A DNA stretch of 64,000 bases from Thiobacillus denitrificans (GTDB lineage: Bacteria > Pseudomonadota > Gammaproteobacteria > Burkholderiales > Thiobacillaceae): the NCBI GenBank assembly GCA_002403375.1, contig DHHQ01000020.1, forward strand, positions 1-64,000. Reading direction: 5' to 3'. Each line of letters begins with the position of its first letter. Position 1 is the stretch's first letter. The notes beneath the pieces are model-generated. The model saw nothing but the letters and a program-made list of their open reading frames with translations. It did not search any database and was not told the DNA's origin. Positions 46,601-55,024 of this stretch are shown piece after piece. A program made the position numbers and the translations under genes.

Positions 46601-46824
46601 CCCACCGTCCCGCTGAGGGCGGTGGGCTTGCCGTCGATGATGCATTCGGCGCCGGCCGCACTGGACGAGAAGTTCGCGGCGTTGTCCAGCACGAGCATCA
46701 CGTTAGGCAGATCTGCCGGGTTGGGCGGGACGCCCATGAACAGGTCGGTGTCGTCGGCCAGGGCCGGCAAATGGAAGAGCGCCAGGCTCGCTGCCAACAC
46801 GGTGTTGTAGAAACGGTGCTTCAT
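43639..46824 (-). CDS. pilY1: Type IV pilus tip protein PilY1
   Basis: A 1061-residue secreted protein from the ATG at 46824 (AGGAG upstream), with a signal peptide (residues 1-23). The N-terminal part is VWA-like, but its metal motif reads DNAAN (residues 47-51) rather than DxSxS. The C-terminal half is the PilC/PilY1 beta-propeller (VVFYGGNDGMLRAVNG, AYAVDLGGNIWRINIG). It belongs at the pilus tip with the minor pilins and affects pilus extension, adhesion and surface sensing. It overlaps fimT downstream. Confidence 0.93.
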   Translation of the reverse strand: MKHRFYNTVLAASLALFHLPALADDTDLFMGVPPNPADLPNVMLVLDNAANFSSSAAGAECIIDGKPTALSGTVGGIEQCALYSVIQRLPTYNKNFPELTSIVNLGMMVYNDTGIKDIDNANCDGSDGGCLAVPIKPLDAAYKEKLLAWIKSWKTDEKIKDGYNIKANKQKTGAVMQEAWAYLTGHTGVSGRSYASDKPTLGCNTYTVFVGNSYSSSGSPGDSTGDVGPKNALNGLNSIFDRNANPAATEAQKAILTNTLKTSCGKGSFTFPASNHETGGFYADEWARYMASQNIKTYTVGLLGSSCQESYEALLTSMGSEAIGGGAYFRTTNYEELVTALLTIFSEVQSKNSAFAAVSLPVSVNTQGTYLNQVFVGMFRPEKDGMPRWHGNLKQYKLGILNNRLQLVDAKNNPAISGNNTGFIAECAQSFWTPSTQDEYWWFRPQGACLLGPNMDISNTPDGNIVEKGAQGHKLRSLGTFEDRTVYTCATDIGSCTELKPFDTTISPTAFGLASTETSARDTLVNWQIGENSKPESGTDYKVRPSVHGDVMHSRPVAINFSSDDAVPKVVVFYGGNDGMLRAVNGNRDGGLSIGGAGPGEELWSFVAPEFYPSVERVYDNTIPVSFLGNTTCTPVDPETPCIDPQPKPYGFDGPVMAYREGEKTWIYATMRRGGRALYAFDVSKPEEKPVLMWKRGCDDSGCSEGFETIGQTWSAPKVMTAAGYTNGPLLIMGGGYDVCEDTDDGTANHSCPSPSKGSEIYVLDAKTGAVVPTSIILDGRGVVADVFVVNDTVTGKAAFAYAVDLGGNIWRINIGTEAPVDWTATKIASLGCDTTAGCSANRKFQFMPDVVLDNGKYFLMVGSGDREKPLTGYKAAYEVKNYFFMVMDDPSDSNWLDDEKDNCEGNAVVCLKSLVKVSNTGTSPTPATVADHKGWYLELNPHEQVVTSAITIFGTTNFSTHTPAVYKTGECSGNLGTARVYNVSYVNAGGVYGETNRSSEIAGGGLAPSPVAGMVTLDGSTEAVPFCIGCDPQSALQGSDPPPPPPLNQPKSRVYWQVEQ

Positions 46825-46847
46825 GCTGACTCCTGCTGCGTTATTTT

Positions 46848-47351
46848 TCAGGGGCACACGCTGGCCTTCTGGCTTTCCGAAAGCAGGACGCGAACGCCCT
46901 GGCGAACCGTGACGCTTGCGCTGGTGGCACCATCGTCCACATCGGCCTGGATGTCCCAGACAGTGTTCCAGAACGACGAGGTGGACATCGTCTTGCCAAG
47001 CGCGAGACTACTCGAATAGCCGGGAGCGGCTTTCGATGCACGTACGCAGACAGGCGGCTGGATGGTGACGTCGTAGTCGAATTCGCCGTCGTTGTTGATG
47101 TCCACCTGTATCACCTGCCCCGGTGGTTGAGCCGTCGACCCTCCGGTGAGCAGAGAATTCAGCACCTCCTCGGTCGCCGCGTTGGCCGCAGCAATCGCCT
47201 CGTTGCGGAACTGCATGTTGCCGACCGCCCTGAGATTGCCGGTGCTCAGCATGAACGCCGAGGTGACCACGAGCGTGATGAGCACGAGCATGATGAGGCC
47301 GACGACGAGGGTGGCGCCGCGCTGCGCGCGCAAGGTGGCCGGAGCATTCAT
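46848..47351 (-). CDS. pilX: Minor pilin PilX
   Basis: A 167-residue pilin-like protein. The short basic leader RAQRG precedes ATLVVGLIMLVLITLVVTSA, the PilX N-terminal helix; the usual Glu5 is absent, as in known PilX. The globular part has GNMQFRNEAIAAANAATEEVL. It is a component of the minor pilin tip complex with PilV, PilW and PilY1. Its start overlaps the pilW stop (ATGA). Confidence 0.92.
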   Translation of the reverse strand: MNAPATLRAQRGATLVVGLIMLVLITLVVTSAFMLSTGNLRAVGNMQFRNEAIAAANAATEEVLNSLLTGGSTAQPPGQVIQVDINNDGEFDYDVTIQPPVCVRASKAAPGYSSSLALGKTMSTSSFWNTVWDIQADVDDGATSASVTVRQGVRVLLSESQKASVCP

Positions 47352-48709
47352 GGCGTGTCCCTTCTTCCCGCCGGATTGACGAGGCGGACGGTAGTGGCAA
47401 AGACATGACGCTTGAAGCGTTTGTCGAGCGGCGTCATCTCGAGGTCGCCCAGTTGATAGGTTTTGGTATCGGTGTAACCCGGCGTGGACTCCAGGCTGCG
47501 CGCGAGCACGAAGATCTGGGCCGCGACCACGTTGGAAGCCGTGCAGCGGTCTGGCAGGGTACCGTTCGTCGCGCCATTGCAGACCACCCCGGACGCGTTG
47601 ACGTAGTCGCCTTCTGGGACGCCGTCACCGCGATTGGTCGGGGTGACCTTGTGATAGGGGTTCACCCATGTGACCGGCTGCGTGTAGTTCACGGTCACAC
47701 CGCCCTTGGCGACGCTGTCGATACCGTACATCACCCGGAAGCCCTCGATCCCCTCGATCAGGGGCTCGGCGGCCTGTTGCGCAAGCGCCCCGCCGGCAAG
47801 GTCGAACGTCGACCGCACCAGCGTGGGAATGCCATCGCCCGGCGTCGTGGCATAATCGCGCACGTAATAGATGTTGGAGACGAACTTGCGCTTGTCGGCC
47901 CGCGTGCCACAGTCCCGCTTGTTCAAGACGTGCCCGCCCGTGCCGAGCACATAACCCAGGCCGAACCTGTACACCGACGAGTTGTCGGGCTCGGCAACCG
48001 TCCACGAAGGGGTGACCGTGGCGGTCTTGGTGCCCACGTCGTATCCTGTAACTGTGGCTGACTGTCCGGCACCCTTTCCATCAACGATGCGAATGAGCAT
48101 GCCGACATAATCCTCTGGATCCGTGGGCGAAGGCGCGTCCTTGTCGAGGATGATCGTGTTGGCGCTGCCGCCTTGGGCGAGCCCCGATATTTCCTCCTCG
48201 CACAGCGACGACTGGAAATAGAGCTTTCCAGGAGTGTCGACTTCGCAGCTTCCCACGCCCGCCACGCAGTTCATCGCATGACGCACCACCAGCACATCTG
48301 TGTCAGCCTGCCGGTTGGGCAGTGCACAGGTGCCGGCATCCCCCTGAACGGGGATGCCGATCAGGTTACTGATGTAGTCCGCGTCCCAACTGCCGTGGGC
48401 AAGGCAGGGATCGGGCAGCGCAGTCGGCGCATCGAGCGGCGCAGCTACCGTCGTCAGGTCGTCGAATTCTGGGACGTAGACGCCCCAGAAGCCTGCATGC
48501 TCCACGTCGCTCCTGAGCAGCTGAATGGCGAAGCGGCCGTTTTCGATCTGCCGGTTCATCTTCGCCATCTCGTTATTGGTTCGCGTCACGTTGAGGTAGA
48601 GCGCCAGCAGCGCCCCGACGACCACCATGCCCATGGCGATCGCGATCATCAACTCGACGAGCGAGAGCCCTCGGGCGCGACGCACGGATGCATTCATTCT
48701 GCGACTCAT
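47348..48709 (-). CDS. pilW: Minor pilin PilW
   Basis: A 453-residue pilin-like protein from the ATG at 48709. The leader ends RRARG, followed by LSLVELMIAIAMGMVVVGAL with Glu at +5. PilW-type FAIQLLRSDVEHAGFWGVY follows. The large domain has several cysteines. It starts within the pilV stop (ATGA). It is longer than the Pseudomonas PilW (about 270 residues), giving extra surface-exposed sequence. Confidence 0.92.
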   Translation of the reverse strand: MSRRMNASVRRARGLSLVELMIAIAMGMVVVGALLALYLNVTRTNNEMAKMNRQIENGRFAIQLLRSDVEHAGFWGVYVPEFDDLTTVAAPLDAPTALPDPCLAHGSWDADYISNLIGIPVQGDAGTCALPNRQADTDVLVVRHAMNCVAGVGSCEVDTPGKLYFQSSLCEEEISGLAQGGSANTIILDKDAPSPTDPEDYVGMLIRIVDGKGAGQSATVTGYDVGTKTATVTPSWTVAEPDNSSVYRFGLGYVLGTGGHVLNKRDCGTRADKRKFVSNIYYVRDYATTPGDGIPTLVRSTFDLAGGALAQQAAEPLIEGIEGFRVMYGIDSVAKGGVTVNYTQPVTWVNPYHKVTPTNRGDGVPEGDYVNASGVVCNGATNGTLPDRCTASNVVAAQIFVLARSLESTPGYTDTKTYQLGDLEMTPLDKRFKRHVFATTVRLVNPAGRRDTP

Positions 48710-49284
48710 AGGGATGACAGGTTTCCGATGCGGACGACCGTAGTGGCGACGCGCCGGCAGAGGTCTCCGGTGCACACCGACCCCGCCGCGCCATCGTAAA
48801 GGTCCTTGCCACACGACTCGGCGGGCGCCGCCAGCGGCGTCAACCCCTGCCAAGCCACGGTCACCCGATATACGTCAGGATCATCGGGGTCTACCTCGAC
48901 GCAACCCCTTCCGCCGATCATGGCGCCGACGCTGGCGGTTCCCTGAAGCTCACCAGCGCCCTGCAGGGCCTTGCACCACTCATCGAAATCGACAGTTTGG
49001 CGCGTCGAAGTCCCGTAGGAGCAGCCGTTGTTGAAGCCCAACGGGGTGTCCGTGACGTAGCTTGCGGCGTTGGCGCGGTTCGCAGCGATGCGGCTCGCCA
49101 TGTCCTCCAGCAGCACCAGGGCCTGCGCCCGCTGGTAGGCCTCCATTTCGGACGCCTGAAGCCGCGATTGAAGGCCGGCCAGGCCCAGCAACCCGATCGC
49201 CAGGATGACCAGCGTGATCAGCACCTCGAGCAGGGACGCGCCGCGCTGTGCGCCGATACCAAGCGAATGCGCAGGGATCACCAT
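48706..49284 (-). CDS. pilV: Minor pilin PilV
   Basis: A 192-residue prepilin with leader ending AQRG, followed by ASLLEVLITLVILAIGLLGLAG with Glu at +5. The PilV-type GLQSRLQASEMEAYQRAQALVLLEDMASRI follows. Cysteines in the globular part probably form disulfides. It overlaps pilE upstream by 7 bp and pilW downstream by 4. Confidence 0.92.
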   Translation of the reverse strand: MVIPAHSLGIGAQRGASLLEVLITLVILAIGLLGLAGLQSRLQASEMEAYQRAQALVLLEDMASRIAANRANAASYVTDTPLGFNNGCSYGTSTRQTVDFDEWCKALQGAGELQGTASVGAMIGGRGCVEVDPDDPDVYRVTVAWQGLTPLAAPAESCGKDLYDGAAGSVCTGDLCRRVATTVVRIGNLSSL

Positions 49285-49676
49285 TTCTCGGCAGGCGTCT
49301 TCGCGCCTTCGCTGTTGAGGGTCAGGTTGCCGTCGCCCGCCTGGGCTCCCGACGGAACGAAAGTGATCCTGAAATTCGGCGGCGTCGCCGCGTTGTCAAC
49401 CTCCATGTTTGCAGGATTCAGCGCATATCTAGCCGCCACCTCTGGCGGCAGCGAATAGCTCAGCGCCCCCAACGAGGTCGCGTACTGGCGATTGGCGAGG
49501 AAGAACTGCTGTTGCCGGTTGGCGATGTCCATCATCTCGGTCTGCGCCGCGGCGCGGTGCCCCCGAATCACATACTGGGTGTACGACGGATAGGCGATGG
49601 ACGCCAGGATCGCCACGACCGCCACGGTGATCATCAGCTCCAACAGCGTGAACCCGCTCTGTCTGCCTGCCTTCAT
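49278..49676 (-). CDS. pilE: Type IV pilin PilE-like minor pilin
   Basis: A 132-residue pilin. The leader MKAGRQSG is followed by FTLLELMITVAVVAILASIA with Glu at +5 and the PilE-type HRAAAQTEMMDIANRQQQFFLANRQYAT. It is first in the pilE-V-W-X-Y1-fimT operon, with AGGGACGAG before its ATG and a sigma-54-like promoter upstream. By size and neighbours it is the minor pilin PilE rather than the major pilin. Confidence 0.92.
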   Translation of the reverse strand: MKAGRQSGFTLLELMITVAVVAILASIAYPSYTQYVIRGHRAAAQTEMMDIANRQQQFFLANRQYATSLGALSYSLPPEVAARYALNPANMEVDNAATPPNFRITFVPSGAQAGDGNLTLNSEGAKTPAEKW

Positions 49677-49700
49677 GTCTCGTCCCTTTTTTTCGTTCTT

Positions 49701-49714
49701 GCATCGTATGTGCC
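49701..49714 (-). promoter_or_regulatory. Sigma-54-type promoter of the minor pilin operon
   Basis: On the minus strand GGCAC at -24 (49714-49710) and TGCA around -12 are placed so that the GG and GC are exactly 10 bp apart (GGCACATACGATGC). This is the sigma-54 spacing. It ends 25 bp before the pilE ATG. PilR, a sigma-54 activator, is encoded in this window. Confidence 0.6.
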
Positions 49715-49934
49715 GCGCCGGCAAGCCGCCACGCCTGGCCGATGACTGGTACCTTTGCATCAACAAGCGGGTATCTGCAGGCTCGCGCCATGTGCCGCGA
49801 AGCGGTGCTGCCCCCTGAATTACGGCGCGCGCCATGATATCTGAAGGCCTCGCCCGCATGGCGGGCGGCGGCAATCCCCCCTAGAATGGCGCGATGCAAA
49901 GAAATCGTTCCTGGCGCCCGGAAAGGGCTGCCGC

Positions 49935-51041
49935 TTGACCGCGCACACCGCAGTGGTGGGCGGCGGCGTCTCCGGGCTGAGCGCCGCGCTCGCCCTGCTG
50001 CGACGCGGCCGGCGGGTGACGGTGCTCGAGCGCGGCCGTGCAGGCGGCGAATCATCGTGGGCGGGCGGCGGAATTCTGTCGCCGCTCTTGCCGTGGAATT
50101 ACAGCGAGCCGGTCAACACCCTGGCCCTGCGCGCGATGGCGGCCTACGCCGGCTGGGTCGCGGAAATCGAAGCGGCGTCCGGACTGGACGCCGAATACTG
50201 GCGTTGCGGCATGCTGGCGCTGGACGTTCCCGCCCCGCAGCAGGCGCTGGCGTGGTGCGCGGCGCACGGCATGGCGGCAACGCACGGTTGCCCGGACGCG
50301 TTGCGCCTGCCCGCCGCCGCGTGCGCCGGCACGCCGCTGTGGCTGCCCGAGGTGGCGCAGGCGCGCAACCCACGCCTGGTGGCCGCCCTGCGCACCGCCG
50401 TCGAGAAGCTGGGCGGCGCGGTGCGCGAGCACTGCGAGGCGATTGGCGTGCAGACCCAGGGGCGGCGCCTGACGGCGGTGCAAACTGCCACCGGGTCCGT
50501 CGAAGCGGACAGCGTGTTGCTGGCGACTGGCGCGTGGGCCGGCCTCGGCCTCGCCGGCCTGACGCCCGCGCCGCAGATCCGCCCGATCCGCGGCCAGATG
50601 CTGCTGTTCAAGCTGGAGCCGGGCGTGCTCGACACGATCCTGTATCGCAGCGGGCTCTACCTGATCCCGCGCCGCGACGGCCACGTCCTGGTCGGCAGCA
50701 CGCTCGAGGACGCCGGCTTCGACAAGACGACCGACGCCGCCACCTGCCAGCGCCTGCATGACGAAGCCGCGAGCCTGCTGCCCGCCCTCGCGGGCCTGCA
50801 GCCGGTGCGCCACTGGGCGGGACTGCGCCCCGGCTCGCCGGACAACGTCCCGGTCATCGACCGTCATCCCGACTTCGACAACGTGTTCGTCAACGCCGGG
50901 CATTACCGCTATGGCGTCACGATGGCGCCTGCATCGGCGGAACTGCTGGCAGCGCTGATGGACGGCGAAACGCCCGCGCTCGACCCCGCGCCGTACCGCT
51001 GGCAGGCCGCGCTTGAGCGCCGCTGGCCCGACGGTTCATAA
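49935..51041 (+). CDS. thiO: Glycine oxidase ThiO
   Basis: A 368-residue FAD-dependent amine oxidase with a TTG start preceded by GGAAAGGG. The FAD motif GGGVSGLSAALALLRRGRRV opens the protein; GGESSWAGGGILSPLLPW and GTLEDAGFDK-like GSTLEDAGFDKT are ThiO features. The C-terminus has HWAGLRPGSPDNVPVI. It oxidises glycine to iminoglycine for thiazole synthesis in thiamine biosynthesis. No TPP riboswitch is visible upstream. Divergent from the pilin operon. Confidence 0.92.
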   Translation: MTAHTAVVGGGVSGLSAALALLRRGRRVTVLERGRAGGESSWAGGGILSPLLPWNYSEPVNTLALRAMAAYAGWVAEIEAASGLDAEYWRCGMLALDVPAPQQALAWCAAHGMAATHGCPDALRLPAAACAGTPLWLPEVAQARNPRLVAALRTAVEKLGGAVREHCEAIGVQTQGRRLTAVQTATGSVEADSVLLATGAWAGLGLAGLTPAPQIRPIRGQMLLFKLEPGVLDTILYRSGLYLIPRRDGHVLVGSTLEDAGFDKTTDAATCQRLHDEAASLLPALAGLQPVRHWAGLRPGSPDNVPVIDRHPDFDNVFVNAGHYRYGVTMAPASAELLAALMDGETPALDPAPYRWQAALERRWPDGS

Positions 51042-51072
51042 TTCGCCGATCGACCGCCACCTGCGTCCGCCC

Positions 51073-51648
51073 ATGTCCCAAGCCCACGTCCACTCGCCCG
51101 TCGATGAAGCCGACTACCTGCGTCTCGAAGAAACCGCAGCGGGCAAGCACGAGCTGGTGGCGGGCGAAATCTACGCCATGGCCGGCGCGAGCGAACGGCA
51201 CAACCGCATTGCACTCAACATCGCCTTCCACCTGCGTAGCGCCACCCGCGGCAAGCCCTGCCGCGCCTCCATGGCGGACATGAAGCTGCGCCTGGCCGGC
51301 GGCACCACCTATTACTATCCCGACGCCATGCTGGCGTGCGACCCGGCTGACGATCATCCGATCTACAAGCAGTCGCCCTGCCTGATCGCCGAGGTGTTGT
51401 CGCCGGCCACCGCCAGTGTCGACCTGCGCGAGAAATGGGCCGCCTATCGCGGGCTGGCCAGCCTGCGCTACTACCTGCTGGTCGATTCGGAACGGCTGTG
51501 GGCCAAGGTCTTCTTTCGCGACGTGAACGACGCCTGGTTCGAGCAGGACCTGTCCGGAGACGACCGCGTCGACGTGGCCTGCGACGGCACGCGCCTCACG
51601 CTGACGCTCGACGACCTGTACGAGGACACGGGGCTGCTCGTTGTCTGA
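51073..51648 (+). CDS. Uma2 family protein (DUF820, PD-(D/E)XK nuclease fold)
   Basis: A 191-residue protein starting at ATG 51073, 31 bp after thiO. Uma2 motifs: YLRLEETAAGKHELVAGEIYAMAGAS, the catalytic YYYPDAMLAC, and the Glu in LIAEVLSPATASVDLREKW. Members have a restriction-endonuclease-like fold with no proven function, and are most abundant in cyanobacteria. It overlaps the next gene, whose TTG start lies in its last codons. Confidence 0.88.
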   Translation: MSQAHVHSPVDEADYLRLEETAAGKHELVAGEIYAMAGASERHNRIALNIAFHLRSATRGKPCRASMADMKLRLAGGTTYYYPDAMLACDPADDHPIYKQSPCLIAEVLSPATASVDLREKWAAYRGLASLRYYLLVDSERLWAKVFFRDVNDAWFEQDLSGDDRVDVACDGTRLTLTLDDLYEDTGLLVV

Positions 51649-52561
51649 CGCGGCCGGCAAGCGCCTGGTCGTCTGGATCGTCAGCGACGGCAAACCCGGG
51701 CATGTGAACCAGTCGCTGGGCCTCGCCGAGGCTCTGGCGCGCGCCGCCCCGGCCGACCTCCATACCTTCCCTGCCCTGCCTGCATGGCGTGCCTGGCTCG
51801 CGTGGCTGACGACGCGCCTCGCCGCCGCGCCCACCGACGCGCCCGACCTGATCGTCGGTGCAGGGCACGCCACCCATGCCACGCTGCTGGCCGCGCGCCG
51901 CGCGCACAGCGGGCGAGCCGTGGTGCTGATGAAGCCCAGCCTGCCGCGTTCCTGCTTCGACCTCGCCATCCTCCCCGCGCACGACGGCGTCGCCGCCGAC
52001 GCGCGCACGCTGGTGACCGAAGGCGCGCTGAACCGCGTCCGCCCGTCCCGTGAACGCGACGCCGACCGCGGCCTGATCCTGATCGGCGGGGACTCTCCGC
52101 ATTTCGAATGGGACAGCGACGCCGTCCAGGTGCAGATCAAGAGCATCCTAGCGCGCACGCCCGACATGCGCTGGACGCTTACCACCTCGCGCCGCACGCC
52201 GGCCGCGTTCCTGCAGGACCTGCCGGCGGCGCCCAATCTCGGGGTCGTTCCCCACACCGCGACGCCGCCCGACTGGCTGCCGGCGCAGCTCGCGCGAAGC
52301 GCCGTCGTCTGGGTCACCCCCGACAGCGCGTCGATGGTCTACGAAGCGCTGACCGCCGGCGCCGACGTCGGCGTGTTCGACCTGCCGGTCAACCCGAAGA
52401 GCCGCGTCGCCCGCGCGATTGCCCAGCTCGCCGACGCACGGCGCGTCACCCGCTTCGCCGCCTGGTGCGCGAGCGGCACGCTTCACCCCAACACGCAGCC
52501 GCTGGCGGAAGCCGACCGCTGCGCCGAATGGATACTCGAATGGCTGAAGACAAGAAACTGA
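51641..52561 (+). CDS. ELM1-family protein (GT-B-like)
   Basis: A 306-residue protein with a proposed TTG start inside the Uma2 gene. It resembles the mitochondrial-fission ELM1 family, whose bacterial members have a GT-B-like fold: VVWIVSDGKPGHVNQSLGLAEAL, PDLIVGAGHATH, and VVWVTPDSASMVYEALTAGADVGVFDLP. Bacterial members cluster with LPS genes and may be glycosyltransferases. It overlaps the next glycosyltransferase by about 20 bp, supporting that role. Confidence 0.85.
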   Translation: MSDAAGKRLVVWIVSDGKPGHVNQSLGLAEALARAAPADLHTFPALPAWRAWLAWLTTRLAAAPTDAPDLIVGAGHATHATLLAARRAHSGRAVVLMKPSLPRSCFDLAILPAHDGVAADARTLVTEGALNRVRPSRERDADRGLILIGGDSPHFEWDSDAVQVQIKSILARTPDMRWTLTTSRRTPAAFLQDLPAAPNLGVVPHTATPPDWLPAQLARSAVVWVTPDSASMVYEALTAGADVGVFDLPVNPKSRVARAIAQLADARRVTRFAAWCASGTLHPNTQPLAEADRCAEWILEWLKTRN

Positions 52562-53706
52562 CCGTATTGCAGGTGCTGCCCGCGCTGGAGTCTGGGGGCG
52601 TCGAGCGCGGCACGCTCGAAGTCGCGCGTGCCCTCGTCGAGCGTGGCCACCGCGCGCTGGTGATGTCGGCCGGCGGGCGACTGGTCGCGCCCCTCGCCGC
52701 TTCGGGCGCCGAACACTACACGTGGCCCATCGGCAGGAAGTCGCTCACGACGCTGCTGCTCGTCCGCAGGCTGCGGCGCTTTCTGAAGGAGCAGAAGATC
52801 GACATCATCCACGCCCGCTCGCGGGTGCCAGCGTGGATCGCGTACCTCGCCTGGCGCGGGATGGATCCCGCCACGCGCCCGCGCTTTGTCACCACGGTGC
52901 ACGGCATGTACGGCGTCAACCGCTACAGCCGCATCATGACGCGCGGCGAAGCCGTGATCGCGGTGTCCGACACCGTGCGCGAATACATCCTGCAGAACTA
53001 CCCAGATACCCCGCCCGGGCGCATCCGTGTCATCCACCGTGGCGTCGACGGCAGCGCCTATCCGCACGGCTGGAAGCCCGAGCAGGCATGGCAGGACGCA
53101 TTCTTCGCGCAGTTCCCCAACGCCGCCGGCAAGCTGATCGTGACGCTGCCCGGCCGCATCACCCGGCTCAAGGGGCACGAGGCCTTCATCGAACTGATCG
53201 CGGTGCTGAAACAGCAGGGCCTGCCCGTGCACGGGCTGATCGTCGGCGGCGCGTCGTCGTCGAAGCGCCGCTACCTGAACGAACTGCACGCGCGCGTGGA
53301 CGAGGCCGGACTCGGGTCCGACATCACCTTCACCGGTCAGCGCGATGACCTCAAGAACATCCTCGCTGTTTCCCGCCTGGTGCTGTCGCTTTCCAGCCAG
53401 CCCGAATCGTTCGGCCGCACCACGCTCGAAGCGCTGCGGCTGGGCGTGCCGACTGCCGGCTACAACCATGGGGGCGTTGGCGAGATACTGCGCACGGTCT
53501 ACCCTGCAGGCCTGCTGCCGCGCGGGCCTGTCGACGAAACGAGCGTGCGTCTCGCCGACTTGCTGCGTGATCCCCAGCCAGTCCCGGACGGGGATTTTTT
53601 CCCGCTCGGCGCCATGCTTTTGCGGACACTGGATGTGTACGAGGAGCTCGCCTCTGCTCCGCGCGGAGACGAAAGGCAGAACACAACCAATCGGCGAGAG
53701 GGCTGA
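52540..53706 (+). CDS. GT4 glycosyltransferase
   Basis: A 388-residue GT-B enzyme (ATG at 52540; an in-frame ATG at 52528 is possible). The N-terminal VLQVLPALESGGVERGTLEVA and C-terminal SSQPESFGRTTLEALRLGVPT (EX7E-like) are GT4 hallmarks, and PGRITRLKGHEAFIE is the typical start of the second domain. It transfers a sugar in LPS or capsule synthesis; donor and acceptor are unknown. It overlaps the ELM1-like gene. Confidence 0.9.
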   Translation: MAEDKKLTVLQVLPALESGGVERGTLEVARALVERGHRALVMSAGGRLVAPLAASGAEHYTWPIGRKSLTTLLLVRRLRRFLKEQKIDIIHARSRVPAWIAYLAWRGMDPATRPRFVTTVHGMYGVNRYSRIMTRGEAVIAVSDTVREYILQNYPDTPPGRIRVIHRGVDGSAYPHGWKPEQAWQDAFFAQFPNAAGKLIVTLPGRITRLKGHEAFIELIAVLKQQGLPVHGLIVGGASSSKRRYLNELHARVDEAGLGSDITFTGQRDDLKNILAVSRLVLSLSSQPESFGRTTLEALRLGVPTAGYNHGGVGEILRTVYPAGLLPRGPVDETSVRLADLLRDPQPVPDGDFFPLGAMLLRTLDVYEELASAPRGDERQNTTNRREG

Positions 53707-53772
53707 GCGACAAGCCCCAGCCCCTGATGAACCAGCGCTTCACGCTGACCACCTCCTGTACCGCCAGCCACC

Positions 53773-55005
53773 ATGACTTCCGACGCCAGCAACAATCCAA
53801 TTGAACGCGTTAAAGCGCGAACCCCAACATTGCTCCTGTCACAAGTTGACGAACCCAAGGCAGCAGTCGCCTCGTTTCTTCTGATTTTCGTTTTGGCCGT
53901 CAGCCTGCCCCCGAAGTGGGCCACCTTGCACATCGCTGGACTTGCCTTGGTTGCCGCAGTAGGTTTTGCCCGCCGCGAGGATTGGCGCAGCCCCGCAATG
54001 CGGACCTTCCTATTCTGTACAGGGCTTTGGCTGGTGCCCGTCCTGTTGACCGCAAGCCTCCAACATGCGCTGGGGGTCGCCACCGCACCGGCATGGTCCG
54101 ATCTGCCGATACTCGCCTTGCGCATGCTCGGAATCGGCCTCGGCATCATCGTGCTTCTCCAGCGCGGGTGGCTGACGCTTCATTCCGCCATGCTCGCCCT
54201 GCTCTGTGCGCTGTCGGTACATGCGGCCGCCGGCCTGATCGACTTCATCACCACACCGGACGCGAGCCTGGCGAACTGGCGTTCGCTGCGCATCAACGGG
54301 CTTGTATTCAACCCCAATCCGTTCGGCCTGTTCATGGCCCTGACCGCCATTCTTTCCGCCGGCCTCCTGGGCGGACAGCCTCGCCGCCTGGCACTCTGGA
54401 CGTTGTTGATCGCTGCGCTGTTGGGCGTGTGGACATCGGGATCTCGCGGCGCCATTCTCACCCTCGCCGCAGGGCTCGCGATGCTGTTCCCCCCCGTCAG
54501 CCGCGGCCGAGTGCTTGTCTATTTGGGTGGAGTGGCGCTGGCGGGCTTGATTGCCCTGAGCCTCACCACGACGGACGCGAATATGGCGCACAGCGACACC
54601 CTGCGCATGCAAATCATTGCATTCACGCTGGAACAGATCCGGCAGGCGCCATGGCTCGGCTGGGGTATCGGCGCCTACGAGCACCTTCCGGGCCATGTCG
54701 TGAACGCCCCCCACAACATGTGGCTCGACCTGGCAATGAGCAGCGGCGTCCTGGCACTGATCGGCGCGCTAGCGTCGACAGGTGTCCTGGTGTCGCGTCT
54801 GTATCGCCGTGGCCATCCTGCTGCGCGATTGGCGCTCGCCATGCTCTTGGCCAGCGTAGTGGCCGGTACACTCGAATATTCCATCCTGGACTCCACGCAT
54901 TTCCGCGGGGTCTGGGTTCTCGTCACTGCGATCGCCTGCTACACGCTGAACTCGAGGCATGCGCCCACGGCCGCTTTGGGTCGCACCGCTGCCACTTGCG
55001 CTTGA
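53773..55005 (+). CDS. O-antigen ligase/polymerase family protein (WaaL/Wzy_C)
   Basis: A 410-residue membrane protein with about 11-12 hydrophobic segments. The large periplasmic loop has the family features TSGSRGAILTLAAGLAML, IRQAPWLGWGIGAYEHLPGH and VNAPHNMWLDLAMSSG. These match O-antigen ligase (WaaL) and O-antigen polymerase C-terminal domains. It joins or extends glycan chains at the periplasmic face; which of the two cannot be told from sequence. There is no good ribosome-binding site at its ATG. Confidence 0.88.
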   Translation: MTSDASNNPIERVKARTPTLLLSQVDEPKAAVASFLLIFVLAVSLPPKWATLHIAGLALVAAVGFARREDWRSPAMRTFLFCTGLWLVPVLLTASLQHALGVATAPAWSDLPILALRMLGIGLGIIVLLQRGWLTLHSAMLALLCALSVHAAAGLIDFITTPDASLANWRSLRINGLVFNPNPFGLFMALTAILSAGLLGGQPRRLALWTLLIAALLGVWTSGSRGAILTLAAGLAMLFPPVSRGRVLVYLGGVALAGLIALSLTTTDANMAHSDTLRMQIIAFTLEQIRQAPWLGWGIGAYEHLPGHVVNAPHNMWLDLAMSSGVLALIGALASTGVLVSRLYRRGHPAARLALAMLLASVVAGTLEYSILDSTHFRGVWVLVTAIACYTLNSRHAPTAALGRTAATCA

Positions 55006-55024
55006 ATCTCTTCCATTCCCAGAA

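Noticed and set aside
49677..49934. Possible TPP riboswitch upstream of thiO
   Set aside because: No CUGAGA-type thi-box or matching stems could be seen in the leader.
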